Assembly: GCF_002742645.2 (NCBI RefSeq)
Contig: NZ_CP033875.1
Span: 558,001-622,000, forward strand
Source: Caulobacter sp. FWC26
GTDB lineage: Bacteria > Pseudomonadota > Alphaproteobacteria > Caulobacterales > Caulobacteraceae
Reading direction: 5' to 3'
Length of the DNA: 64,000 bases
Both the position numbers and the translations under genes were made by a program. The notes beneath the pieces are model-generated. The model ran no database searches. It was given only the letters and a program-made list of their open reading frames with translations, and was not told the DNA's origin. Positions 1-7,708 of this stretch are shown here, one piece after another (the first letter of the stretch is position 1; each line of letters opens with the position of its first letter).

Positions 1-1
1 G

Positions 2-925
2 GGCAAGACGCCGCCTCCAGTGATCACCTACGACGCGGCTGACTTCACGCCGGCGCAGATCGCCGTTGAGCCGCCGAAGGCGGTGGAAATCGTCGAGATC
101 CCCAAGCCGCTGCTGTTGCCGGGGCAGTTGCTGCCCCCGCCGACGACGCGCCCCGAGATTGGGCCGCCGCGCGCCCGCGTGGACGCGGCCAATCGCGCGG
201 CGACCCGGGAGCCGAGCGCCGCCGGCTATCTCAATGCTGTGCAGGTTTATCCTTGGACCGAGGGGGCGCTCTATCGGCTGTACGCCGCCCCGGAACGCGT
301 GAGCGACATCGCCCTGGAACCTGGCGAGCAACTGATCGCGGTGTCGGCCGGCGACACGGTGCGCTGGGTCGTCGGCGACACCACCAGCGGCGCGGGCGAG
401 GCCAAGCGGGCGCACATCCTGATCAAGCCGTTCGCTGCGGGCCTCACCACCAACATGCTGATCACGACGGACCGACGCGCTTATCACCTGACGCTGGAAA
501 GCACTGAGGCGACCGCTATGGCCGCGATCTCATGGGTCTATCCGCAAGATCGTCTTGTGGCCCTGCGCAAGCAGAACGCGCTGGCCGCAGCCGCCGAACC
601 CCTGGCCGCCGGGATCGCCGTTGAGGCCCTGAATTTCCGCTACGCGATCTTGGGCGACGCACCGCCCTGGCGTCCGGTTCGCGCCTGGGATGACGGGGCG
701 AAGGTCTATATCGAATTTCCCGAACGCCTCGATCAGGGCGAGGCCCCGCCGCTGTTCGTGGTCGGCCCCTTGGGCGACCACCAGCTGGTCAACTATCGCG
801 TTCGCGGCAACCGCTACATCGTCGATCGCCTGTTCGCCGCCGCCGAGCTTCGCATGGGCGAGGCGCCCCAGCAGGTCGTGCGGATCAGCCGCACCGACGC
901 GAAGGCGCGGGAGGCCACGCGATGA
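2..925 (+). CDS. trbG: TrbG/VirB9 family conjugal transfer protein (5' partial)
   Basis: Outer-membrane-associated ring subunit of a Trb-type (type IV) mating channel, paired with TrbI. The reading frame is open to the left edge (G-K-T-P-P-P before the GTG at 20), so the true start and signal peptide lie outside the window; 307 residues are present. The middle holds the VirB9/TrbG beta-rich domain with a VYPWTEGALY segment, and the end has RYIVDRLF near residue 270, typical of the family. Its stop overlaps the trbI start (ATGA at 922-925), so the two are translationally coupled. It belongs to the conjugative element that ends at the tRNA-Ser near 4.6 kb. Confidence 0.9.
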   Translation, partial: GKTPPPVITYDAADFTPAQIAVEPPKAVEIVEIPKPLLLPGQLLPPPTTRPEIGPPRARVDAANRAATREPSAAGYLNAVQVYPWTEGALYRLYAAPERVSDIALEPGEQLIAVSAGDTVRWVVGDTTSGAGEAKRAHILIKPFAAGLTTNMLITTDRRAYHLTLESTEATAMAAISWVYPQDRLVALRKQNALAAAAEPLAAGIAVEALNFRYAILGDAPPWRPVRAWDDGAKVYIEFPERLDQGEAPPLFVVGPLGDHQLVNYRVRGNRYIVDRLFAAAELRMGEAPQQVVRISRTDAKAREATR

Positions 926-2169
926 GCGGCGAAGCCGAGCAGCCTCCGAGCGCGGGGCAGGAACCAGCGTCGGACAAAACGCCGGCCGAGGCGCTGACCC
1001 TGCGCGCGCGTCCGCCACGGGCCGTGAGGTTCAGGCGTGGGTTGCTGATTGGTGCGGCGGGCGTAGGAGCTGCGGGCCTATCCGCCTTGGTCTGGTTCGC
1101 CCTCAGCCCGAAGATCTTGCACATCGCCAAGCCGTCGGCCGAGCCGGTGGCCGATCGCGGCGCCCCCGCTGAGGCGGTCTCGCGCCTGCCAAGTGATTAT
1201 GGTCAGGCGGGCGCGGTCCCCAAGCTTGGCCCGCCGTTGCCCGGGGATCTGGGGCGCGCTGTCATCGACCAGCAGCGTCGGGACGGTCTGGCGGTCGGCG
1301 CCGAAGCTTCGGAAACGCCGCCGCGTCTGACGCCTGAACAACAGGCGGCTTTGGCTGAGCGTCAGCGGCTGCAGGGCCAAGCCAGCCAAGCCCGCGAAGC
1401 GGGGGTTATGGTCCAGATGGCGGCGCGTACGCCCGCTCTTTCGACGGTCGGCGACCAGAGCATCATGACGCCGATCATGTCGTCGCCGTCCGTGGCGGCG
1501 ACCGCGTCACCCGATCCCAATGGACAGGAGCGCAAGGCCGCCTTCCTGGAACGATCTCGCGGCGGCGATGTCTACAACGCCCATCAGCTGGAGACGCCGC
1601 GCTCCCCCTACCAGGTGATGGCCGGAAGCGTGATCGCCGCCAGCCTGATCACGGGGCTCAATTCCGAATTACCCGGTCTCGTCACGGCCCAGGTGACCGA
1701 GAACGTTTTCGATAGCGTGTCAGGCCGGTTTCTCCTGATCCCGCAGGGCGCGCGCCTGATCGGTCGCTATGGCAGCGTGGTCGCCTATGGTCAGAGCCGG
1801 GCGCTGCTGGTCTGGCAGCGGATCATCCTGCCGGATGGGTCGTCCATCCAGCTCGACAACCTGCCGGCCACCGATGCGGCGGGCTACGCCGGTGTCGCCG
1901 ACAAGGTCGATTTTCACGCCTTTCGTCTGCTGAAGGGTGTCGCGCTCTCGACCATCCTTGGCGTCGGGACCGAACTTAGCCTTGGCGATGACGAGAGCGA
2001 TATCGTGCGGGCCATCCGTCAATCGACCCAGCAGAGCGCCTCCCAGGCGGGCCAGCAGATCGTCAGCAAGGAGCTCGACGTGCAACCCACGATCCGCATT
2101 CGGCCCGGTTGGCCGCTGCGGGTGGTCGTCCACAAAGACCTGATCCTTCGTCCCTGGCGAGCGTCTTAA
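922..2169 (+). CDS. trbI: TrbI/VirB10 family conjugal transfer protein
   Basis: Inner-membrane-anchored, periplasm-spanning scaffold of the mating channel, 415 residues. A short cytoplasmic N-terminus is followed by one transmembrane helix at about residues 34-60 (LLIGAAGVGAAGLSALVWFA), then a Pro/Gln-rich periplasmic linker. The C-terminal TrbI/VirB10 domain follows, with the conserved block around SPYQVMAGSVI, the LIPQGARLIGRYGS stretch and a final RPGWPLRVVVHKDL. Start ATG overlaps the trbG stop by four bases. The next gene follows after about 10 bases behind an AAGGAG ribosome site. Length and domain order are normal, so it looks intact. Confidence 0.93.
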   Translation: MSGEAEQPPSAGQEPASDKTPAEALTLRARPPRAVRFRRGLLIGAAGVGAAGLSALVWFALSPKILHIAKPSAEPVADRGAPAEAVSRLPSDYGQAGAVPKLGPPLPGDLGRAVIDQQRRDGLAVGAEASETPPRLTPEQQAALAERQRLQGQASQAREAGVMVQMAARTPALSTVGDQSIMTPIMSSPSVAATASPDPNGQERKAAFLERSRGGDVYNAHQLETPRSPYQVMAGSVIAASLITGLNSELPGLVTAQVTENVFDSVSGRFLLIPQGARLIGRYGSVVAYGQSRALLVWQRIILPDGSSIQLDNLPATDAAGYAGVADKVDFHAFRLLKGVALSTILGVGTELSLGDDESDIVRAIRQSTQQSASQAGQQIVSKELDVQPTIRIRPGWPLRVVVHKDLILRPWRAS

Positions 2170-2180
2170 GGAGCAACGTC

Positions 2181-2414
2181 ATGCCTGATCTCAAACTTGG
2201 CAAACTGCCCAACCGAACCCGGGCCAAGCTCACCTTGGATCTGTGGCCCGATCTCGACGATCAGCTGCGCCTCTACGCGACCTTGCATGCGGCTCGCTAC
2301 GGCGAGGAGGTCTCGGCGGCGGAGATCGCGCCCTACATTCTCGCAAAGTTCCTCGAAGCCGATCGCGAATTTCAAAAGGCGCTGCTGGCCGGCAAGACCA
2401 AGGCGGGCGTCTGA
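2181..2414 (+). CDS. DUF2274 domain protein of Trb conjugation cluster
   Basis: A 77-residue protein beginning MPDLKLGKLPNR. Small DUF2274 proteins are regularly encoded directly after trbI in Trb-type integrative conjugative elements. The function is unknown; the helical, charged sequence without a signal peptide suggests a cytoplasmic accessory or regulatory role. The start at 2181 is chosen because AAGGAG sits 8 bases upstream; a longer frame from a TTG at 2109 would overlap trbI. The stop overlaps the next start (TGATG at 2412-2416), so it is in the same operon. Confidence 0.8.
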   Translation: MPDLKLGKLPNRTRAKLTLDLWPDLDDQLRLYATLHAARYGEEVSAAEIAPYILAKFLEADREFQKALLAGKTKAGV

Positions 2415-2845
2415 TGTCGATCATCGGTCATTTTCGCCCGAGCCGCTCGGGTGGCTGGGAAGGGCAGGTCCGGACGCTCTGCCTGAACGTCTCGCTGAGG
2501 TTCGCGCCGAACGACGACCGGAGCCATCCCAATGCGCCGACCTTCCGCGTGATGGTTGGACATTCGCACATCGGAGACGCGTGGGAGCGGGGCCGGCACA
2601 CCGATCCGCCACGCCCGATGTTCCGGGTCCTCCTGGATGATCCGCTTCTTCCAGCGGTCCTCGACGCGGCGCTCTTTCCAGATGAAGCCGGTGAGAAGGC
2701 GATCCTCGTATGGCAGCGGCAAACGCCGCGGCGACGTGGCGAGCAGAGCGCTGCGTCAGATCGCGAGCGGGCGGCCAGCGACCAGGAGCCGGTTGCTGAT
2801 CGGTCGAGCCCGTTCAGTGGAGACGCCGCCTTCGCCCATTCCTGA
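2414..2845 (+). CDS. DUF736 family protein with extended C-terminus
   Basis: 143 residues. The first ~95 (MSIIGHFRPSRSGGWEGQVR...ILVWQR) match the layout of DUF736 proteins, small single-domain proteins common in alphaproteobacterial plasmids and integrative elements: an initial IG-F strand, G-W/F-x-G, LNV, PNDD, a central H/N-x-x-I-G-x-AW and a closing L-x-W. Function unknown. The last ~45 residues are low-complexity (Arg, Ser, Asp, Ala) and look like read-through of non-coding DNA, so the ancestral stop may have been lost. Translationally coupled to the DUF2274 gene. Confidence 0.72.
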   Translation: MSIIGHFRPSRSGGWEGQVRTLCLNVSLRFAPNDDRSHPNAPTFRVMVGHSHIGDAWERGRHTDPPRPMFRVLLDDPLLPAVLDAALFPDEAGEKAILVWQRQTPRRRGEQSAASDRERAASDQEPVADRSSPFSGDAAFAHS

Positions 2846-2930
2846 AGAGGCGCAGATCGGGCGGCGCACGAGAACTCACCAGAGCGCCACCTGCTTGCGC
2901 CATCGCGCTTCTGTTCCCGAGGTGAAGACT

Positions 2931-3221
2931 ATGACGCATGAACCGCGTTCAGCCATGCACGACCTTGACGCCGAAGGCCGGCGGTCTTCGAGAACGCCGC
3001 CTGTCGACAAGCTCGCCTACAGCGTCCGCGAGGCCGCCCAAGCCGTCGCCATCAGCCGAAGCCGGCTCTACGAACTGATCGGCGCCGGGGAGATCAAGAT
3101 CCTCAAGGATGGCGCAAGGACGTTGATCAGGAAGACGGAGCTGGAAGCCTATCTTCACCGGCTTGAGCTGGCGGATCAGCCGCCTTTGCGAGCCCGGTCG
3201 CGATCGCCCAATCGTCCATGA
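2931..3221 (+). CDS. excisionase-family helix-turn-helix protein
   Basis: 96 residues with a MerR/HTH_17-type winged helix at about residues 27-77: Y-S-V-R-E-A-A, then S-R-S-R-L-Y-E-L-I-G-A-G, then a K-T-E-L-E-A-Y-L helix. This is the arrangement of excisionases and of small regulators found next to integrases, so it probably controls excision or expression of the element. The ATG at 2931 follows GAGGTGAAG. An open frame runs further upstream without family-like sequence. Its 3' end overlaps the convergent integrase gene by 95 bp. Confidence 0.75.
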   Translation: MTHEPRSAMHDLDAEGRRSSRTPPVDKLAYSVREAAQAVAISRSRLYELIGAGEIKILKDGARTLIRKTELEAYLHRLELADQPPLRARSRSPNRP

Positions 3222-4437
3222 GCCGTCTGCGCTTCTCGAGCAGATCACCGCGCCGGTAGGCGGCCTCAACCTTGTTGTCGATCGTATGGGCGAGCGCCAT
3301 CTCAACGATCTCGCTGCGATGCTCGGTGGTTTCGGCGGCCCAGTCGCGGAAGGTGCTGCGAAAGCCGTGGGCGGTGAGATCGCCGCGCTTCATCCGCTTG
3401 AGCACCGCCAGCATCGCCATGTTGCTCAGCTTCTTGCCAAACAGCCTGCCCCAGAAGATCGGACCAACTGGATCGATCTCATCGGGGACGGGTCGGCCTT
3501 TGGATTCAAGAACCCTGCGCACGACAGTCGCGTACTCGGCCTGCCGCGCTTTGAGGATCTCGAGCATGGGGGCGGTCAGTGGCACGCGATGCTCTTTGCG
3601 GCCCTTCATCCGGTCGGCAGGGACGATCCAGACGTTGCCGACCAGATCGATCTCGCTCCACTCGGCGCCGATGACCTCACCGGTACGCGCGGCGGTCAGG
3701 ATCGTGAACTCCAGCGCTCGAGCCGCTGCGCCGGGTTGCGCCCTCAGCTTGGTCATAAACGCGCCGAGTTCCGCGTAGGGGAGGGCGGCGTGATGTTCGA
3801 CCTTGTGGACCCGCGACTTGGCCGGAAGCAGCTTTTCCAGGTGTCCTTTCCAGCGGGCTGGGTTTTCTCCCGTCCGCAGTCCCCTGGCGCTGGCCCAATC
3901 GAGAACCGCCTCAACGCGGCCTCGCACGCGGCTGGCGGTTTCCGGCTTGGAGGACCAGATCGGCTCGAGCACGGCGAGCACCAGGCCGGTGTCGATTTCG
4001 CAGACGCCGCGATCTCCAAAGATCGGATCAGCATAGGTCGTCAAAGTGCTCTGCCATTGCAGGGCATGCTTGTCGTTGCGCCAGCCGGCCTTGTTGGCGC
4101 GGATGTAGGCGGAGGCTGCCTGTTTGAAGGTGAAGTCCGCGGCGGCTTCCAGCGTCGAGCGCGCGCGAGCCGCTCGGCGGTGATCGATCGGATCGATGCC
4201 GTCGTACTTCAGGCGCCGCGCCTCGCGGGCCATTTCCCGCGCTTCGGAAAGGCTGATCGTATGGGTTGGACCAAGGCCCATCTCCCGGGCGCGGCCATCG
4301 AGCATGTAGCGGTAGACCCACGATTTGGCGCCGCCAGCCTGGACGTAGAGGTTCAGGCCGCCGCCGTCAGCGTACATGCCAGGCCGCGTGGCTCGTTTCA
4401 CCTGCAGCGCCGTGAGGCGGTCCCGAAGCTGGGCCAT
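3127..4437 (-). CDS. int: P4-type tyrosine integrase of the conjugative element
   Basis: Site-specific recombinase that inserts and excises the element at the neighbouring tRNA gene; 436 residues. The N-terminal DUF4102/arm-binding domain (LTALQVKRATRPGMYADGGG) is followed by a core-binding SAM-like domain (about 100-190) and the catalytic domain. Active-site residues seen: R251 (TAARTGEV), K280 region, H357-G-F-R360, H384 and the nucleophile Y394 (EAAYRRGD). The start at 4437 is the first Met of the family domain. The frame stays open upstream to 4752, but that part is a translation of the tRNA-Ser gene and is not protein. The gene looks intact. Confidence 0.93.
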   Translation of the reverse strand: MAQLRDRLTALQVKRATRPGMYADGGGLNLYVQAGGAKSWVYRYMLDGRAREMGLGPTHTISLSEAREMAREARRLKYDGIDPIDHRRAARARSTLEAAADFTFKQAASAYIRANKAGWRNDKHALQWQSTLTTYADPIFGDRGVCEIDTGLVLAVLEPIWSSKPETASRVRGRVEAVLDWASARGLRTGENPARWKGHLEKLLPAKSRVHKVEHHAALPYAELGAFMTKLRAQPGAAARALEFTILTAARTGEVIGAEWSEIDLVGNVWIVPADRMKGRKEHRVPLTAPMLEILKARQAEYATVVRRVLESKGRPVPDEIDPVGPIFWGRLFGKKLSNMAMLAVLKRMKRGDLTAHGFRSTFRDWAAETTEHRSEIVEMALAHTIDNKVEAAYRRGDLLEKRRRLMDDWAIATGLAKAADPPAQAGEDRLPAPSS

Positions 4438-4451
4438 TTCGTCCCACAAAT

Positions 4452-4507
4452 CGTTCCACAACCAAGACGTGGAACGTGATGGATCCCGCTGGACGTGTCG
4501 AAACACG
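4452..4507. repeat. two short inverted repeats in the integrase leader
   Basis: Between tRNA-Ser and int there are two hairpin-capable inverted repeats: CGTTCCAC (4452-4459) with GTGGAACG (4469-4476), perfect over 8 bp, and CGTGT (4494-4498) with ACACG (4503-4507). They could be operators for the HTH protein, integrase arm sites, or RNA hairpins in the int leader. Only the symmetry is observed; the role is inferred. Confidence 0.45.
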
Positions 4508-4584
4508 ATTTCGCGATTTCCCCTTATGCGACGGGGATTTACGGGACGTCTTCGGACGTGGTCGGATTGATTAGGATGGGGGGC

Positions 4585-4674
4585 TGGCGGAGAGGGTGGG
4601 ATTCGAACCCACGTTACGCTTTCACGTAAACCGCATTTCGAGTGCGGCGCATTCGACCACTCTGCCACCTCTCC
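4585..4674 (-). tRNA. tRNA-Ser(CGA), integration site of the element
   Basis: Reverse complement gives a class II tRNA of about 90 nt with encoded CCA. The acceptor stem GGAGAGG (4668-4674) pairs with CCTCTCC, and the discriminator is G. The anticodon loop CTCGAAA (anticodon CGA, reading UCG) sits between CCGCA and TGCGG. There is a long variable arm, and the T-loop GGTTCGAATCC is present. The 3' half of the gene faces the integrase, so the attB core should lie in the T-arm/acceptor part (4585-4620). The tRNA is complete at this end, as expected after integration that restores the gene. Confidence 0.95.
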
Positions 4675-4723
4675 AGGCGCCGTCCGGGAGGCCGATAATC
4701 GCCGCCCGAGGTCGAGGGCGCGA

Positions 4724-4752
4724 TACCTAGCGGCGTCGTCGCCGGGACGCAA
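4724..4752 (-). promoter_or_regulatory. probable promoter of tRNA-Ser
   Basis: On the minus strand, TTGCGT (4752-4747) is followed after exactly 17 bp by TAGGTA (4729-4724), within GCTAGGTAT. This resembles the Caulobacter housekeeping pattern TTGACG ... GCTANAWC. It lies about 50 bases upstream of the tRNA 5' end. The rest of 4675-4882 shows no gene. Confidence 0.4.
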
Positions 4753-4882
4753 GCCCCCCGAACCGCTTTCTTTTCACGAGCTTTCCTGGACTGCCGTGCG
4801 CCCGAGAAATCATCCGGGTTCAGGGGAAACCCGTCGTCTAAGGAGACGCGCGCTGATCAGGCCGCGTTGATCACAAGCCCGC

Positions 4883-5725
4883 TCAGAGCGCGCCGAGGTC
4901 GACAGGTGGGAAGCGCGGGCCGGACTCGGGCGGCGAGGGCGGTCGCCCAGAGCGGATGGCGACCCGCAGCGCCGCGGAGGCGACCGTTGGGTCGGGCAGG
5001 AATGCGTCGGCGGCGGTGCGAAGGGCGATGAAGTCCAGTCGATCGATCTTGTCGTTGAGCTGGATGTTCGACGCCTTTTGCTCGGCCACCGTCGCTTCGG
5101 TCGGCTCTAGGGCGCAGACGCCCGGAAGCACGCGGGTCTGCGGCGGCAAGGCGAGGATCTTCTGGACATCGTCCCAGGTTCTGCCGGCGTCCGCGCCGGG
5201 GATGTCGCACCGACCCGCGCCCTCGGCCGGCGCCAGCAGCAGATCGCCGGTGAAGATGACATCCGCCATCTTGTAAGCGACCGCGCCGGGCAGGCGGCCG
5301 GTCAAAGCGATCGGGGTGATCTCGAGGCCGCCCATGGGAAAGGTGTCGCCGTCCTGGGCCAGCTTGTCGAAGTCCCAACCGTCGAGGTCGACCATGGTCT
5401 CGCCGAATTTGGGGGCCAGACGCTTGAGGCTGTCGACCACGGCGGCGCCGATACAGACTGAGGCTCCGGTCTCGTATTTGAGATGACCGGCGGCCGACAG
5501 GTGGCCGGCGTGCAGTCCGGTTTCCAGAATCCAGGTCGGACCCAGGTCTTTGGCGCGGATGTCGGCGATCATCTTGTCGACGAAACCCGTATCGACGGCC
5601 TCCGTCACCGGATCAAAGTCCAGGACGGGGTCGACGATGGCGCAGAGAAACGTGGCCGGGTCGACAATCAGGTAGCTCACCGTCCCGGTGGCGGGATGAT
5701 GATAAGGAGTTATTTCCGGCTGCAT
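4883..5725 (-). CDS. MBL-fold protein related to persulfide dioxygenase, metal site lost
   Basis: 280 residues, collinear with ETHE1/Blh-type persulfide dioxygenases: IVDPVLDFDP, WILET...HLSA, FTGDLLLAP, GRCDIPGADA, ILALPPQTRVLPG and TTVAEQ-like TVAEQKASN are all in place. The metal ligands are not. The usual T-H-x-H-x-D-H motif reads T-G-L-H-A-G-H (69-75), the T-P-G-H segment reads T-G-R-L-P, and the later C-H-D-Y reads G-V-C-A. The Asp in TGD remains. It is therefore probably not an iron dioxygenase, but a pseudo-enzyme or an enzyme with altered chemistry. The frame is intact and the start is ATG behind AAGGAG. It lies downstream of a secreted protein and a pseudouridine synthase on the same strand. 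Confidence 0.75.
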   Translation of the reverse strand: MQPEITPYHHPATGTVSYLIVDPATFLCAIVDPVLDFDPVTEAVDTGFVDKMIADIRAKDLGPTWILETGLHAGHLSAAGHLKYETGASVCIGAAVVDSLKRLAPKFGETMVDLDGWDFDKLAQDGDTFPMGGLEITPIALTGRLPGAVAYKMADVIFTGDLLLAPAEGAGRCDIPGADAGRTWDDVQKILALPPQTRVLPGVCALEPTEATVAEQKASNIQLNDKIDRLDFIALRTAADAFLPDPTVASAALRVAIRSGRPPSPPESGPRFPPVDLGAL

Positions 5726-5818
5726 CAGTAAGCCTCAGACGCCCGAGGCAGGCACCATGAGGCTCAAGCCGTTAAACATGAGCGAACGGCGCCGCTGGAA
5801 AGAGCGGTTTTCTGGCGG

Positions 5819-6484
5819 CTAGCGAAGCGGCGTCGTCTCGGCGCAGGGATGGGCCCCGTCACGCAGGCGCTCAACCCAAAGCGGCTCGATATAGCGGCCG
5901 CCGTCACGGAAACCCGGCGCGCAGCCTTCGGGCGTGTCCGCGTGTCCGCTGGAGCGGCCGGACATCACCGACAGCGCGATGGACTGGCGCTCGCCGCCAC
6001 GCATCCGCCCAAAGCCAGGCCCGTAGCCGCCATAGACGGGGTCACCATAGAGCGGACCGCCGTACCAGCCGCCGTGCTTGCCAAAATCGGTCTTCGAGAC
6101 CGCGACACCGACCGTGGTGCTTTCGCCGACAGGGATTAGCGCCGACGCATAGGCGCTGCGATAGCCGCCTGTCCCGACCGAAACGCCCATGGAGCCGTGT
6201 ATCTTGCGTCGACCATCGGCGTCGCGGTCGGCGGGCAGAAGACCGCGTGGCGCGTCGGCCGCCTCAGGGGTGGGATTGGCGGCGATGAAGGCCGCGATCT
6301 GCTCCTGGGTGGTCAGGGGACGAGGCGGCGTCGCGGTCGGCGCTACGCTTGACGCCGTCGCCGAAAGAACCTGAGCCGAGGGCCGCGCCTGGGCGGTGGC
6401 GATGACTTCGTCGTCAAGCGCCGCGAACGCGGGCGTCGCGAGCGCGCCTGCGGCGAGGGCCAGGACGGTGACTATAGGCCGCAT
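5819..6484 (-). CDS. secreted hypothetical protein, Gly/Tyr-rich
   Basis: 221 residues from the ATG at 6484, chosen because it opens a clear signal peptide (MRPIVTVLALAAGALATPAFA, cleavage after AFA). The mature part has an Ala/Pro/Thr-rich stretch, a segment beginning around IHGSMGVSVGTGGYRS that may form outer-surface beta strands, and a Gly/Tyr-rich run (GGWYGGPLYGDPVYGGYGPG, about residues 140-160). I do not recognise the family. Probably periplasmic or outer-membrane associated. An upstream extension of the frame to 6640 has no signal-like sequence and runs into the rluD 3' end. Confidence 0.7.
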   Translation of the reverse strand: MRPIVTVLALAAGALATPAFAALDDEVIATAQARPSAQVLSATASSVAPTATPPRPLTTQEQIAAFIAANPTPEAADAPRGLLPADRDADGRRKIHGSMGVSVGTGGYRSAYASALIPVGESTTVGVAVSKTDFGKHGGWYGGPLYGDPVYGGYGPGFGRMRGGERQSIALSVMSGRSSGHADTPEGCAPGFRDGGRYIEPLWVERLRDGAHPCAETTPLR

Positions 6485-6581
6485 GGGGACGCTCCACGGT
6501 GACAGAACCTGACCCTGGGGCGCCAAGCCAGCACAATTAGGGCGCTTTTGTTGCGCGGACGCAAGCTTGGCTCTTTTCCGC

Positions 6582-7616
6582 TCAAAGCTGCGCCAGTGCG
6601 CGCTCCAAGGTCGCCATGTCGGGAGGAAGCGGCGTTTCAAATCTCAGGGTCTCGCCGGTGATCGGATGGACAAAACCCAGCAGCGCGGCGTGCAGCGCCT
6701 GGCGGCGCAGGCCGGACGCTTCCATAGACTCCCGAACCGTCGCCGCCGGCTGCCCGGCGCCATAGACGGGATCGCCCAGGCAAGGCGCGCCCTTGCTGGC
6801 CAGATGCACCCGGATCTGGTGCGTGCGGCCGGTCTCAAGCCGGCACGCCACGCGGGCGGCCAGAGGCCGTCCCTGAGAACCGAACTGTGTCTCGACCCGG
6901 TAGTGCGTGATCGCCTCGCGGCCGCCGGATCGCAACACCGCCATTCTCTTTCGATCGCCGGGCGAGCGGCCGATCTGGGTCTGGATCGTGCCCGTCGGCG
7001 GTGACGGCGCGCCTCGGGTGAGGGCCACATAGAGCCGGTCGATGTCGTGGGTGGCGAATAGAGACGAGAGTCCGCGGTGCGCGGCGTCGGTCTTGGCCGC
7101 CACCATCACGCCCGAGGTATCCTTGTCCAGCCGGTGAACGATGCCCGGCCGGGCAACGCCGCCGACGCCGGAAAGGCTGTCGCCGCAGTGATGAAGCAGG
7201 GCGTTGACCAGCGTACCGCTGTAAGTACCGGGCGCGGGATGAACGGCCATTCCGGCGGCTTTGTCGACCACGATCAGGTGGGCGTCTTCGTAGAGGATCG
7301 ACAGCGCAATGGCCTCGGGTTCCGGGTCAGCCGGCGCCGGCGGCGGCACATTGAGAATATAGACGCCGGCCTTCGCCTTGCGGGCGGCGTCTCGGATCGG
7401 CTCGCCGTGAAAGGTCAGGCGGCCGTCGTTGATCAAGGCCTGAAGGCGGGCTCTGGACAGGCCCGGAAACAGCGGCGCGAGCACGCGGTCCAGGCGCTGT
7501 CCGGCAAGGCTGCCCGGGAGTTCGGCGACCAGCGCCTCGCCGATCTCGTCGTCGCGCGCATCCAAGGCGCCGGCGCCCAGGATGTCATCGTCCAGAATGT
7601 CGTCCGCGCCGCTCAA
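6582..7616 (-). CDS. rluD: RluA-family 23S rRNA pseudouridine synthase (RluD-like)
   Basis: Isomerises uridines of 23S rRNA helix 69 if it is true RluD. 344 residues: an N-terminal S4 RNA-binding domain (QRLDRVLAPLFPGLSRARLQALI, about 38-60) and a catalytic domain with the family motif G-I-V-H-R-L-D-K-D-T-S-G near residue 155, whose Asp is the catalytic residue. The end (LGDPVYG...Q.LHA..L.F.HP) is typical. The start is a TTG at 7616 because an in-frame stop lies close upstream and no ATG precedes the S4 domain; this start is less certain. Divergent from the TonB receptor gene. Assignment as RluD rather than RluC is by general similarity. Confidence 0.85.
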   Translation of the reverse strand: MSGADDILDDDILGAGALDARDDEIGEALVAELPGSLAGQRLDRVLAPLFPGLSRARLQALINDGRLTFHGEPIRDAARKAKAGVYILNVPPPAPADPEPEAIALSILYEDAHLIVVDKAAGMAVHPAPGTYSGTLVNALLHHCGDSLSGVGGVARPGIVHRLDKDTSGVMVAAKTDAAHRGLSSLFATHDIDRLYVALTRGAPSPPTGTIQTQIGRSPGDRKRMAVLRSGGREAITHYRVETQFGSQGRPLAARVACRLETGRTHQIRVHLASKGAPCLGDPVYGAGQPAATVRESMEASGLRRQALHAALLGFVHPITGETLRFETPLPPDMATLERALAQL

Positions 7617-7708
7617 GGGGGTTTCATCGCTCCGTCATCAGCCCGTCGCAACGCCGACACGCGCGGCGCCTAGGTGCGTGGCCGAGTTCTGTTTCCGGGG
7701 GATAGTCC

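Noticed and set aside
3163..4479. 438-codon frame opposite the integrase
   Set aside because: Codon-bias shadow; the integrase has all catalytic residues on the other strand.
4438..4752. N-terminal extension of the integrase by 105 residues
   Set aside because: It translates the tRNA-Ser gene and leader (W-S-N-A-P-H-S-K-C is a tRNA read-through signature); the family domain starts at 4437.
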